Below are positions 10,331 through 21,765 of a stretch of 64,000 bases of DNA, piece after piece. The first letter of the stretch is position 1. Each line of letters opens with the position of its first letter. The notes beneath the pieces are model-generated. The model searched no databases and had not been told where the DNA came from. It saw nothing but the letters and a program-made list of their open reading frames with translations. The position numbers and the translations under genes are program-made. Source of the DNA: Diploptera punctata (Eukaryota; Arthropoda; Insecta; Blattodea; Blaberidae); contig JASPKZ010010239.1 of the NCBI GenBank assembly GCA_030220185.1, positions 2,746,001-2,810,000 on the forward strand, given 5' to 3'.

Positions 10331-11003
10331 CATGCAGGTCTCTGATACCCGGGGGGCAGTGTTCCTTTAGAACAAGTCAAACTCTGTTCACCGCTTGAAT
10401 AAATACAACACTAGACGTACTTGTCCAGTCTGCTGTGTAATTATGCTCTGCCTGTGTTTCTCTGCTAAACTGTGTTAATAACACTCTACTCAAGCAAACA
10501 CACTTTCTTAATATCAACACCTGCTTTCATAAATCCATTTATCGATCAAAATAATTACAATATTTTGTTAATATTATGAATTTTAAAATGTTTATATAAA
10601 ATAATAGGTATTAAGACGACTAGTTAGAAAAGCAGAGGTTTAGTAACGAGATGCTCAAGTTACAACACGACCGAAGGCAGTGCAGCGAGTTATAAACCTA
10701 ATTTTGCAATATGTTGTCTACAATATTTTATCTACGATCAAAGTATTTTAGTGTATGTTGTATATTTAATGAAATTTATTTATGTGGGCTTTGGAGAAAA
10801 AAAGGATGCAATAAATCAACAAAGAATGTTGTTCGTTATATTCTGAAATTTTGGGTGCTAGTTTCATACGTTAATTTAAAGTAAAAATGAGCGGAGAAGA
10901 TGATTTTCACGGTTTATCAGGAAACGATTTTAAAATCAGTCCAAGATGCAACTATTAAAGAAGCTCTTTATTTATTTATTTATATTATTTTGACTCTAAT
11001 ATA
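10331..11003. other. Unannotated stretch
   Basis: AT-rich, with a GC-richer patch near 10345-10500. No gene or repeat recognised. Confidence 0.45.
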
Positions 11004-11405
11004 CTCTTCTTCTTCTTCTTCTTCTTCACTTCACGGGCTAGGCAAATTGCCTGTTCCGCCTCACAGTTGTTCTGTCCATCTTTTCACTGGCCTTCCTACA
11101 TTCCTTGAACCTCTTGGCTTGAAGTTGAATGCTGCTCTTGGTAATCTTGATACATTCATTCTTTCCACGTGTGTAAACCATTTCTCTCTATATTCTCTGA
11201 TTATCTCATCCAATGGATATATATTTAACTCTATTCTTATATCTTCATTCCTTATCCGATCCAATCTTGTGCAGCCTTTTGTATTTCTAAGGAAGTTCAT
11301 TTCTGCGCTTTGTATTCTACTTTGCAGTCTTTGGTCATTACCCAAGTTTTGCTCCCATAAAGTAATGCAGGAACTGCCAATGTTTTATAAAACTTCAATC
11401 TAGTA
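11004..11405 (-). pseudogene. LINE 3' end (RTE2-like), (GAA)n tail
   Basis: A minus-strand frame of 94 residues contains MNFLRNTKGCTRLDR, H-V-E-R-M-N-V-S-R-L-P-R-A and GSRNVGRPVKRWTEQL. Upstream, in another frame, is FYKTLAVPALLYGSKTW. The tail is (GAA)n at 11006-11028. It is 5' truncated near 11405. Confidence 0.85.
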
Positions 11406-11589
11406 TACTCATTTATTTAAATATATGTATTAATTTTACATGCTGACTTGTTATTTAAATAGTAGATCACTTGAACCTCAGTCTAGCAATAACTTAGTAC
11501 AATATTTAAGTGTCGCCGTCATTACTCATGATTCTAGAATATTTATTAGCTCAGTTTAGAATACCTGTTGATATTGATTATTTGTGCCT

Positions 11590-12545
11590 AGTAGATACCC
11601 AAGAATCCCAGACCAACTGATAAAAGCTATATATGATATCTATAAGGATAATTACATCCAAGTTAAGATTGAAAATAAAATCTCGGAATGCAGACCAATT
11701 AATCAAGGATTTAGACAAGGATGTGGTCTTTCACCAATGCTCTTCATAATATACATGAACTCAATTATTAAATAATGGAGACTACAACCACATGGCAGTA
11801 TACCACTTAATATATTATATAATTTAGACACCCTATTATTTGCAGATGACATTGTGTTTATAGCGAATTCAGAAGATGACCTACAACGTTCAGTCCACTC
11901 TTTTCACCAAATTGCAATAAACTACAACATGCAAATCTCAACAGAAAAATCTAAAGTCATGGCTTTCCTAGGAAAAGACCAGTTCGCAGTAAAATTGTTA
12001 TTAATAATAAAATATTAGAACAAACCAACACATTTAACTATCTCAGATACCAAGTTACATACGAAGAAAGGAAAACGATTTTAGTCAAAAAATTATAAAA
12101 TTTAACAGAGTAACAGGAATTATAAATAATATTTTCAAGCCAAACACAGTATAGCAACACACACGAACTAGAATTTATAAAACACTGGCCAGACACATAT
12201 TATGTTACGGCAGTGAGGCCTGGACAATTCGCAGTGTAGATGAACAAAGACTAACTGCGGCAGAAATGAAATTTATGAGACGTACTGTTGGCTACTCAAG
12301 AACAGACCATAAAAGGAATTCTGAGATTCTCAAAGAATTACACGCAGAATCAGTCATGGAATATGTACAAAAATACATAAACAACTGGAAATCTCACGTA
12401 CGAAGAATGAGCAGAACAAGAATACCACGTCAGATCTTAAATTACCAGCCACCAGGCAAGAGATCTCTGGGCAGACCCTTCAAACGTTGGATTGAGATCG
12501 TAACAGACCATTAGGTCTATCACATGAAAGGAAGAAGAAGAAGAT
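11590..12545 (+). pseudogene. LINE RT fragment (RTE2-like), (GAA)n tail
   Basis: Segments of one reverse transcriptase in several frames: GFRQGCGLSPMLFIIYMN at about 11710-11760, the catalytic LFADDIVFIANSEDDL at about 11836-11885, YNMQISTEKSKVMAF, and MKFMRRTVGYSRTDHKRN...GKRSLGRPFKRWIE at 12266-12495. It ends GAAAGGAAGAAGAAGAAG. In-frame stops and at least three frameshifts make it inactive. It faces the related fragment at 11004-11405, tails pointing away from each other. Confidence 0.85.
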
Positions 12546-13529
12546 ACCCAAGTTAAAGTAATGAAACAACTCCGTGAACATTATGGGCCCACGAAAATAC
12601 TCTGCTTAGAAAATTGTGGTTTATTCTATTTACTTATCTTTAGTTCTCCGTTATTACGCGACATTTAATGCTAAGTCATGTTGATGTACTTTTATATACG
12701 CTATAATCTCTATGTCTATTCTATTTACTAATTCATCTTACGAGAGCTTAATCGATACCCAGACCATGTTAGGTCCTCCTTTCGACCCGTGCAAATTTAA
12801 AGTTAATTTATGTAGTTATGAGAAATCACTATTAAAGTGCATGTTACTTTTTGTTGAACCTGTATTTTATGTTTTGATAGCGTGTTTTGTGTTTCCTTAG
12901 AATATAAAATATAGGTTTTGTTGTCTAGTACCCATAGTGTCACTGATTGTTATAATAGCAGATAAAAATACTATTGATATCACTATTACAGGAATATTTA
13001 TTTTACTTTTTTACGGTAATTATGAACGCTGTAACTTCTGATGACATATTTTGTCTAGAATATATGGTTTTATTCGAGGGACTTGATTATATGTTGTACT
13101 TGTGTGATTTCTATAGACGTTTACTGATTTAACTTTTGTTATATTATTAAGCGGTAATAATTAATGGATATTTAATATTCAATAGTTATATTGAATTATC
13201 TTCACTTTCAAAATACACTATAAAATTCCGCTGAGGTATTAGTTAAAATACCTCTCTATTTACCTTAGTTTAACCTCTAACTATGCATGTACCTTTACAT
13301 GCCGCACGCCACTCGTGCCTTACATGGACACGATTTCTCGGAAGAAGATTTTTAACTTTTGGATAACACATGTACGTTTTGACAACTGGGTTCATGGAAG
13401 GCGAGTTTGGATGAGTTACAAGCTCATTGCTAGTGCGATATCCGAGATGACGCGAACAATTAAGACAAGTTAAACCATTCACTCGTCCATTCAAACTATA
13501 CTAGAGGAATATGATACGGATTATTATAT
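12546..13529. other. Unannotated AT-rich stretch
   Basis: No confident element. Sequence around 13218-13256 (TTCCGCTGAGGTATT) faintly recalls the CCGTTGAGGT end motif of the Penelope-like repeats. Confidence 0.4.
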
Positions 13530-13660
13530 TGACCGGATAATGTTCGGGGACCAAGTGGGCCTTAACATTTTCCGAATTTATCTTAAAACCACGAAATTAA
13601 AGTATTCAGGAAACTTGTCCCGGCGGGTATCGAAACTGATCCCACTGCAAATTAAGCAAT
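13530..13660 (-). mobile_element. Degraded SINE A
   Basis: CGGGGACCAAGTGGGCC, AATTTATCTTAAAACC and GTCCCGGCGGGTATCGAA align with the minus-strand order of SINE A body and head. It is strongly diverged. Confidence 0.5.
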
Positions 13661-13734
13661 GACATTACCTGAAAACAGCAGTGGACGTAAGTCAAAGTAT
13701 AAAATTTTAAAATATATAAATTATTAAATGTATA

Positions 13735-13820
13735 CTTCTGAGGTACCGTCTTTCTCAAGTTGGTTATTTTCTTTAAACTCTAAGCCTTTCGGAACTTGTA
13801 CCATAATCAGCAGATGGTTA
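13735..13820 (-). mobile_element. Penelope-like LTR fragment with degraded hammerhead motif
   Basis: On the minus strand CTGCTGATTATGGTACAAG and TTCCGAAAGGCTTAGAG correspond to CUGANGA, stem II (GGUAC/GUUCC, imperfect) and GAAAGGCYUA of the other copies. ACTTGAGAAAGACGGTACC follows, corresponding to TTGAGGAGACGGACC. The core G8 is mutated, so cleavage is unlikely. Confidence 0.55.
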
Positions 13821-13834
13821 TTACTGTTTCTGAT

Positions 13835-14057
13835 AATTATTTAATGAGAGCCCTTAAATATAGGAACGCCTGGAAAGAACATATTGATAGAATGCCAGAA
13901 GAAAGATATCCAACATTATTACTAAATTTTAAACCGCATGGGAGGAGATATGTTGGACGCCCACACAGAAGATGGTATGAACAATTTTAACAATTCTAAC
14001 TTTCATGAAACCGGAAAGAGTCCACAGGCTTAATCTGTAGATGATGATGGTGATGAT
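13835..14057 (+). pseudogene. LINE 3' end, (GATGATGGT)n tail
   Basis: A short frame carries W-K-E-H-I-D-R-M-P-E-E-R-Y-P then FKPHGRRYVGRPHRRWYEQF, the RTE-type C-terminal block. After a stop, a GATGATGATGGTGATGATAGG tail follows at 14040-14057. It abuts the Penelope-like fragment on its 5' side. Confidence 0.8.
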
Positions 14058-14190
14058 AGGTTATTCTTAATGGGTACGCTCTCGGTTAAAATTACGTAGT
14101 TGTTAATTTATGTTAAAATTTCTATCATCTCCAAATTGAACAAGTTGAGGATGACGATACCTTGCAGATATTAATTTTATAATGTTTACC

Positions 14191-15215
14191 TCCATGGTGT
14201 CTTTACCTTGTCGTGGTGGAGTGGCTTGCGTGTTTAAATGATCCTGAGAGCTATGCCGGCGGTAGCATTGCTGCCGATAGGGTTACCCATGCCGGACTGG
14301 TCGAAGGTGATAAGCCAGACGAAAAAAGTACCTTGGGCGAAAGAGTGACGATCTATCACCGTAAAAATACAACCGTCAAGAAATGTGGACATGGGTTCAT
14401 CTGGGGTAAAATTTTCCGGAGGTCAAATAGTCCCCCATTCGGTTCTCCGGGCGGGGACTACTTCAGGGAACCCATGCCAAAGGCTCAAACACAGGGACAT
14501 GTTCCTAGGAACATGGAATGTTAGGACTTTATACAATAGTGGGGCACTAGAGATATTAACGCGGGAATTGGATAAATCGCCCTTGGATATAGTCGTTTTA
14601 CAGGAAGTTAGGTGGCCAGGAGAAGGTAGTCAGGAATCAGGAAGCTTTGCATTATACTATGGGGGTGCAGAAATACCTGCATTTGGAACGGGTTTTTTAG
14701 TCAGAAGGAGGATCCTATCCGCTATCCGAGATATTAAATTTGTTAGTGATAGGATATCATACATAATTCTAAAGGGTAAACGACATGATTTTATAAAAGG
14801 AGATTACGAGTATTTGAGAATAAAGTTCTTAGGAAAATTTTTGGACCAAAGAGAGATGAACAGACAGGTGAATGGAGAAGACTACATAACAATGAACTAC
14901 ATGGTCTTTATAGGAAGCCAGATACTATAATAAGAACAGTTAAGTCTCGTAGACTGCGATGGGCAGGACATGTTGCACGTATGGGGAATGAAAGACGTGC
15001 ATGGAAGCTTCTTGTAGGAAAGCCAGAGGGAAAACGCCCAGTTGGTAGGCCAAGAATGAGGTGGGAGAACAACATTAACTATGATTTGAGGGAAGTAGAT
15101 TATACAGGGAATGATTGGAAAGCATTAGCTCAGGATAGGGATGTATGGAGAGCTTATGTCCGCGCGGCCATGTACCTTCGGGTTCGATAGTGCCAGTGAG
15201 TAAGTAAGTAAGTAT
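14191..15215 (+). pseudogene. RTE1 LINE with large internal deletion
   Basis: The 5' end begins CCATGGTGTCTTTACC and matches the 5' end of the copy at 31562. The APE endonuclease start is open (14385 onward): FLGTWNVRTLYNSG, L-D-I-V-V-L-Q-E-V-R-W and GTGFLVRRR. At about 14795 it jumps directly to the C-terminal region (equivalent of REERRL..FENKVLRK), losing roughly 2.1 kb that would hold the rest of the endonuclease and all of the RT. The C-terminal MGNERRAWKLLVG...MRWENNINYD frame (14981-15190) remains. The tail is (GTAA)n at 15196-15212. Confidence 0.9.
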
Positions 15216-15621
15216 ATTTTAAAATGTAATAGTTCAATTCAATTATGTTTTGTATTTTGAACTTCAGGATTAATGAGTAGCACATGTGATAAAATATTTG
15301 TCAAATCTTATAGTTGTTAATTTTTTAAGTAATAACTTTATTAATAAAAATAAATTTATGACTTGCTGAAGTTTAGTTAGTAGGCAAGCGTACAGAAAGT
15401 AACATGGGTAGCTTCTCAAAACTCTTCAACCTTAATTTTCATTACAGCATTTTATAGTTTTAAGATTAAATTTCTATCATGGGCCATCACGAACTAAATA
15501 TTTTCTATTCCTGTTCCAATGCATGACGAAAATTTCCATTGCATAACGATCCGAATAGGCTAGTCGGACAGGCTAATCATTACATTACATAGCCGGTCAA
15601 CAAGATATTCCTAGTGAAATA
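15216..15621. other. Unannotated AT-rich stretch
   Basis: No element recognised. Confidence 0.5.
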
Positions 15622-15905
15622 GTTCTTCTCCTTCTTCGGCTTTCCCCCACTTATAGGTTCGCCGTCTTCATTTTCCATTTGTCTCTATCATTCCAATCTC
15701 CCTCTTCCAAATTCCTATCATCCATCATGGTTCTGATGTAAGTTTTCCATTTCCATCTTGGTCTGCCACGTTTATTTCTTCCAAGGGGTAACCATTGGTA
15801 TATATTTTTTTGGCCATCTTTCATTTTCCATTCTTTGTACATGGCCATACCATTTAAGCGTTTGATTTTCAATCCTCTTAACGACAGATGTGGTGACATT
15901 CATTT
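15622..15905 (-). pseudogene. LINE 3' end (GRNKRGRPRWKW type), GAAGAAG tail
   Basis: The 82-residue minus frame reads KRLNGMAMYKEWKMKDGQK, then PLGRNKRGRPRWKWKTYIR and EEGDWNDRDKWK, like an RTE-type C-terminus (GRP.W.W, then W..RD.W). GAAGAAGGAGAAGAAC at 15624-15640 is the tail. Confidence 0.7.
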
Positions 15906-16314
15906 ATCTCCAAAGGAATTAATTTATTTTCTCCTGTCTTGTTTTTTGGAGGCTTCTTCTAAAATAATCAAATTCAACTGTGAAATAGTTAAGAATGAAA
16001 TACTTTTTTGTTCACTCTGTACGTAAGTAATATTTTATTGAAGGCAACGCACACCTTATAAATCATGGATATATGAACTGTATATTGTGTACAAGACACG
16101 CATGCTTAATAGTACAAATCCCTGACTTGTCTTGTGTATAATGAATTGTCATCGATTTGTTTCCTTGAGGTTGCATGACCTCACCTGTTGCAAGTCGCAC
16201 CTTACTTATTCCAATACTCTTTGCTAAACGTGTTCTGTCCTCACAATCTATTCAAATAGTAATTGTTTAACTAATATCAATGAAAGTAATTATCAAAATT
16301 AAAATTTATTAGGG
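15906..16314. other. Unannotated stretch
   Basis: AT-rich and ordinary. No gene recognised. Confidence 0.5.
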
Positions 16315-16617
16315 GGCACGCCGTAGCGTAAATGGTTAAGGCAATATGCTACAAACCGGAAGGTCGAGGGTTCAAGTTCCAGTGGGGTTAGGATTTTTAA
16401 ACTGGCCCAAACTTTCTGGTGGCACCATGGCCCTAGGGTCGATTGAGCCTCTAACGGAAATGAGTACCAAACGCTTGTTCAGGAGATAAAGGCGACCGTC
16501 ACGCAGGGCTGACAACCCGGCTGATATCAAGTGTCGATTGCCTATAAAAGTGGGATCCTTAACTTCCTACTACTCCAAGGGTCTCCAAAGGCCTGTAGTG
16601 GAATCACTTTACCTTAA
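16315..16617 (+). mobile_element. SINE C (tRNA-headed)
   Basis: The head CGCCGTAGCGTAAATGG then GAGGGTTCAAGTTCCAG is tRNA-like with A and B boxes. The body includes CACCATGGCCCTAGGGTCG, GCGACCGTCACGCAGGGC and GGCCTGTAGTGGAATCAC. It directly abuts SINE B in the same orientation. It is the only copy in the window. Confidence 0.7.
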
Positions 16618-16955
16618 TCCCGCGCCATAGTCTAGTGGTTAGGGAAACATGTCTTGGCGCAGAGCTACGGGACTTGCGCTGGTTCGAGTCTCCATGGGAG
16701 AATAAATTTTCTTATGAAATTTCGTCTAGAATGGGACCGGCGCGGTTCCCACCCAGCATTGTGAGGCATTTGGGTAGCTGCAATAAGACGCAGCTCTAAG
16801 TTGAGAAAACAACCTATTACTATGCTGACCACATGTCATCTCTACACTGGGTGGATGATCGTCTACCTCTGTGATTAACGCATGTGGATGTGAAACCAGC
16901 AGCCTGGTGTAGGCCAAGGGCATTCAAAGTCTGTCGCGCCATGGGGAAAAAAAAG
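16618..16955 (+). mobile_element. SINE B, near full length
   Basis: CGCGCCATAGTCTAGTGG head, GTCTTGGCGCAGAGCTACGG, GGTTCGAGTCTCCATGG, AAGTTGAGAAAAC and GATGATCGTCTACCTCTGTG match the copy at 4620. The end is GTCGCGCCATGGGG, followed by an A run. Confidence 0.85.
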
Positions 16956-17089
16956 TTATTGGAATTGAATGTTTTCTGAGTTATCTTCTACTTAATATTC
17001 ACGAAAAAGACCTGATTGAATATTGTCAGAACTGTGGCATTTGTATACGAAACAATTCAACGGCAAATTCACGGCTACTACTACTAATA

Positions 17090-17416
17090 TTGTCCACCGC
17101 TGTGGTCTCGAGGTAGCGTGCTGCCTTGTCACGCAGCGGGCCCGGGCAGTTTTCTGGGTGAGGTTTTTATCGGGATTTTTCCTCACCTGTAAGACAAATG
17201 TCACGAAAGATTTAAGGTCCAAACGGTCCCCGAAATCATATGGCCATCATCCTTATCATCCTTACCATTATCATTATCATCATCATCCTTCACCGGTGTG
17301 GAAAGCAACGGGAAGCTACCACACCTACACAATTCCCTAGTAAAGCTGCAAGCATAGCATGAAAATGCTATGATTGCAGTGAAGGACCTGCCTTCGGGCA
17401 GAATTACTATGGATGG
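17090..17416 (+). mobile_element. SINE A with 10-bp TSD
   Basis: Complete SINE A from CCACCGCTGTGGTCTCG to ACTATGGATGG, with a deletion in the T-arm part of the tRNA-like head (GGGCCCGGGCAG). ACTACTAATA at 17080-17089 and 17417-17426 is the TSD. Confidence 0.9.
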
Positions 17417-17426
17417 ACTACTAATA

Positions 17427-18084
17427 ATAATAAAGCAGGAAAGGATGTCTTGCGTCATCCAGGGCAACGCATTCTGGATCAGTTGCGGTTCCTTGGCAGC
17501 TAATAACGCTGTGGCTATCAGTGTGGGTATCAATATTTCGGACATGTATTATATCGCTTTACATCTTATGAACTACTCATTAGCATACGTAACTTTTAGG
17601 GCACAATATTACAAATAACAAAACTATGCACACGCTGTAACGTAATAATAAAGACCGAATTAGAAAAACAGGGATAACAAAAAATTACAAAAATAGGGAT
17701 TACCTTAACAATTATTGTAAACATTTAGACAATTCTGATAGAACGAAGCATTTGAGTTTTTTTCTGATAAAAAAACTGAAACAATTTTCATACCTTTACC
17801 GATCCTATACCGAAAATGGCCATGTTTTATTAGAAGGAATCTTGGGATATAGCAATCAATTAAAATGGAAGGTCGAGTTCATTAACCACCAAAATAAGAC
17901 CGTTAGGTGTAGGAGTTCACTAGATAATAAAATTTAAAAATCGCCCTAGCGGTCCCGCAATTTTCGATGTTGCGCAACGAAACCCAATATATGTTATTTA
18001 AGATAAATGTAGGAAGAAATTCTCCAAAAATCGTGGGAATTGGACCATTAGAAGAACATATATAATACAATTCAATTAACACTT
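17427..18084. other. Unannotated stretch
   Basis: AT-rich. The 61-residue frame at 17752-17937 lacks any recognisable domain. Confidence 0.45.
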
Positions 18085-18350
18085 CAAATTAACAATGTAT
18101 CCTCATCCTTCCTTGTTTCAGCCACCCGACTCTAGAATTCCCTCCCTTCGTATATCAAGGATTGCCCGACTCAAAAACACTTTTAAAAGAAACTCACTTC
18201 ATATTTCGTTAGACAATATAATATATAACCGTATTCCTTGTATAATTTTATTATTCATTTATATTTTAAACTTTCTTTACCGAGCCATTTACGTAATCTA
18301 ATTATTATAGGTTACATTTATTATAATTATATTATTATTATTATTATTAT
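18085..18350 (+). pseudogene. Possible LINE C-terminal remnant with (TTA)n tail
   Basis: The frame at 18095-18301 contains QPPDSRIPSLRISRIARLKN, resembling the terminal RxxRL..SF region of Jockey/CR1-type ORF2 proteins. A (TTA)n run follows at 18325-18352. The match is short and from memory of the family pattern. Confidence 0.35.
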
Positions 18351-18429
18351 TACTGCTATTATTATTACTATTTTTCTTTCTATCCCTTGTCAACATTATA
18401 TTGTGTAATATATATATATATCTATTATG

Positions 18430-20386
18430 TATCAAGACTAGACGTTTAAACAGACCACCTGCACCCTGGATGTCTGATAATATCCGCTTGCTTATGACTG
18501 AGAGAGACGCTGCATACAGGAAATACAGGAGGATAAAGAACTGACAGACTTACAGACATACAAACATCTGAGAAATAAATTCAACCAGACTGTTAGAAAT
18601 GCAAAACTAAGATATGCCCATACTATTATTACACAATCTATGTCCAACTCATCTGACATGTGGAAAAATTTAAAATCAATAGGCCTCTGTCAAAATAAAC
18701 TACAGGTAGAAACAGCTGACCTACCACTAGATGAGTTGAATGACCATTTTACCAGCCTCCCTACTGACAACAACTCGCAACACAAACAACAGACAATAGA
18801 TGAACTAGTGTCATATTCCCAACCTACCCGAGACAAATTCTTTTTTTCTTATATCTCACCTAATGACGCCAGAAAAGCAGTATTACGTATTAAATCTAAA
18901 GCACGAGGAATAGACAATATAACAATAACTCTCCTACAAAAAATAATTGACATTATTCTCCCAACAATAACCCACATTTTTAATGCCTCTATAATGACCG
19001 GGACCTATCCCAGACTCTGGAAAATGGCTCTAGTTCGTCCTACACCGAAATCAAACACTCCCACAACACTCGATGATTATAGACCAATTAGTATTCTTCC
19101 CTGTTTATCGAAAGCACTGGAACACATAATATACTCACAGTTAACAGACTACCTCATCATACACGAATTACTTGATGAGCATCAGTCTGATTTTAGAGCA
19201 GGACATCATACAAGTACTGCACTACTTGACATTGTAGAGGACATAAGAGACTCAATTGACAAAAGCAAACTCACCGCAATAGTCCTACAGCAGAGCCTTT
19301 GACACAGTAGATATAGACTTAATGCTAGCGAGACTAAATACACTACATCTGTCGGAAAACTGCCTTGATTGGTTTAGATCTTACCTCACTAATCGTCAGC
19401 AATCAGTTTCTGTTAATAATCGCATTTCTTCCTGGCGCTTGGTGAGGAAAGAGGTACCTCAAGGCGGCGTCCTCGCTCCTCTTCTCTTCTCGATTTATAT
19501 TAATGACGTGACCAAGAAACTACAAAACTGCAAGCATCATCTTTACGCCGACGACTTACAGATTTACACACACTTTAGGCCTGACGAAATTAATGAATAT
19601 ATTGACAAAGTAAACACTGACCTCAGGCATATATCTTTATGGTCCAGACAATATGGGCTGAAACTAAATGTAAACAAAACGCAAGCAATAATTATCGGAC
19701 ATCCGAGACTGTTACACTCCATAAACAATGGCAATATGCCGGCTGTCGTATTAGATAATGAACAAATTCCTTATACCGATGTCTTTAAAAACTTGGGACT
19801 TTAATTAGATTCTAATTTAAATTGGCATGTGCAAGTAAAACAAACATCTAAAAGGATCTTCTCCATAATGCATTCCCTAAAGCGACTTAAACATTTTCTC
19901 CCTACAGCTCATAAAAGAATTTTAATCCAAACCTTAGTGATGCCGCATTTTGACTACTGTGACGTTCTACTAACTGACATAAGTGACAGATTGTCGGACA
20001 AACTTCAGCGTGCCCATAATATGTGTATCAGATTCATATTTAATGTTAGAAAATACGATCGCATTTCTCCATTATTCCACGAATTGTCATGGCTACATCT
20101 AAAAGAGAGAAGAAAATCGCACTGTCTAATTCTCTTATTTAAGATCATACATACCTCGATTCCCAATTATTTATCATCCCCTTTCCAGTATCTATCCTCA
20201 AACTATAACTTAAACACAAGATCACAACATAATCTCTTGCTTAATATACTGCAACATAGGACATCACATCACTCCATGTCATATACCATCTTCACTTCTC
20301 GCAACTGGAATTCTGTACCACAAGAAATAAGGGGCTGCCGGACATTGGCATCTTTTAAAAGAAATCTAAATTTATATTTGCTCTAG
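18430..20386 (+). pseudogene. Reverse transcriptase ORF2 of CR1/Jockey-like LINE (broken)
   Basis: Three main frames (18640-19302, 19322-19804, 19829-20386) cover one protein. They show a linker with RKYRRIKN, R-G-I-D-N-I-T, a DDYRPISILPCLSKALE block, QSDFRAGHHTSTALLDIVED (RT2), then a frameshift at the FSRAFDTVD position near 19300. RKEVPQGGVLAPLLFSIYIND (RT4), the catalytic HLYADDLQIYTHF (RT5), LKLNVNKTQAI (RT6), VFKNLGL then a stop, and MPHFDYCDVLLTDISDRLSDK...RNWNSVPQEIRGCRTLASFK (connection/C-terminus) follow. It is frameshifted and stop-bearing, so not an active source. APE endonuclease and gag are absent. Confidence 0.9.
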
Positions 20387-20457
20387 CCTCGACTTCATTA
20401 TTACCCAGTGTAAGGTATATATATTAATTGGTGTTTCTCGTATAATTTATCATGTTA

Positions 20458-20511
<54 letters not shown>

Positions 20512-20698
20512 CGTATCATTATTGTTGTTACCCTATAAAATGTTGTTTGTACATGAAATTTACTTTGCTACATTTATTGAATATTTAACTGTTTATAATT
20601 AGTATAGTGTATATCTAGATTTGTCAAATATTTATTTGTATTTGTTCTGGTTGAGTGGAAGAGAGGGCCTCATGGCCTTAACTCTGCCAGAATAAATA

Positions 20699-20735
<37 letters not shown>
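18430..20735 (+). mobile_element. CR1/Jockey-like LINE, 5'-truncated, (TTA)n tail
   Basis: The element starts inside ORF2 just after an (AT)n tract and keeps most of the RT. The 3' UTR has a long (TTA)n at 20455-20512 and the shared terminus TTCTGGTTGAGTGGAAGAG...TTAACTCTGCCAG, then AATAAATAAAG and (TTA)n at 20703-20735. The (TTA)n tail and shared terminus identify other 3' ends of the family at 9890, 20780, 25210, 27660 and 31587. Confidence 0.9.
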
Positions 20736-20779
20736 AATCAACATGTAGATAAATCATAATTCTTATTGTATGTATAATT

Positions 20780-20845
20780 TAACCCTGGTGAAGTGGAAGA
20801 GATCTTACGGAATTAACTCAATCAGGTAAAAAATAAATAAATAAA
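20780..20845 (+). repeat. Jockey-like LINE 3' terminus, (AAAT)n tail
   Basis: CCCTGGTGAAGTGGAAGAG followed by TTAACTCAATCAGG is the same terminal motif as at 20640, now with an AAATAAATAAATA tail. Confidence 0.65.
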
Positions 20846-21408
20846 ATACAATTGTTTAACTACTATTTTTAAAATAAGCAGTAGAAAAACTAATCGGCAT
20901 AAATTATTATTCAAAGTTGTACAATTGTACAATAGTAATGAAAAGGCCATAAAAGTTATTATAAGTTTGTTTTTTATGTACTCCGATAAATTTAAGTCAG
21001 TTACCATAAGAAATTGAGTATCCTCAATTTAACGAAATTGGTCCAGCGAAATTGGACCATAACTTCGATTTGCTCAGGAATTCCCTTAGTTTATGCAGTT
21101 TCTGCGCGACGGAGTTTTTTTAAACTTGGAATTAGCAGGGATAAAAATTTGAAACATATAAAGACCCTGACAAATCATGTTTCAAGTATTGGTATGCTGG
21201 AAAAAGCAAAGGTTCTTCAAACATTAAAAATATGTTTTCTTAATTCTTGGTGGTATGGCTTTGTTTGTTTTCCCCCAGTAAGTCTTCCAATGTATAAGTA
21301 ATGTAGTCTCTAAGACATAATCAAAGACAATTGCTAGAGGAGTTCGTGCTAAGTACTTTAAAATAAGGAATATCTTTGTCCGAAATATTCAATTCAAGCT
21401 GTAAGAAA
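20846..21408. other. Unannotated stretch
   Basis: AT-rich. The frame at 21014-21301 has no recognisable domain. Confidence 0.45.
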
Positions 21409-21419
21409 TATTAGACGAT

Positions 21420-21754
21420 CCATTCATCCATAGTAATTCTGCCCGACGGCAGGTCTTTCACTGCAATCAGAGCATTTTCAATGTCATGCTTTGCAGCTTT
21501 ACTAGGGAATTATACGTGTGGTAGCTTCCCGTTGCTTTCCACACCAGTGAAGGATGATGGTGATGATAAGGATGATGATGATGATGGCAGGATGATTTTC
21601 GGGGACCGTTGGGCCTTAAGCTTCCTGGAATTTGTCTTACAGATGAGGAAAAACCCCGAAGAAACCTCACCCAGGAACCTGTCCCGACCGGGGATCGAAC
21701 TCGGGCCCACTGCGTGACAAGGCAGCACGCTACCTCGAGACCACAGCGGTGGAC
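21420..21754 (-). mobile_element. SINE A with 11-bp TSD
   Basis: Complete SINE A on the minus strand. The head is at the right end (CCGCTGTGGTCTCGAGG read in reverse) with B box GAACTCGGGCCC reversed. The left end is CCATCCATAGTAATTC-like. TATTAGACGAT at 21409-21419 and 21755-21765 is the TSD. Confidence 0.9.
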
Positions 21755-21765
21755 TATTAGACGAT

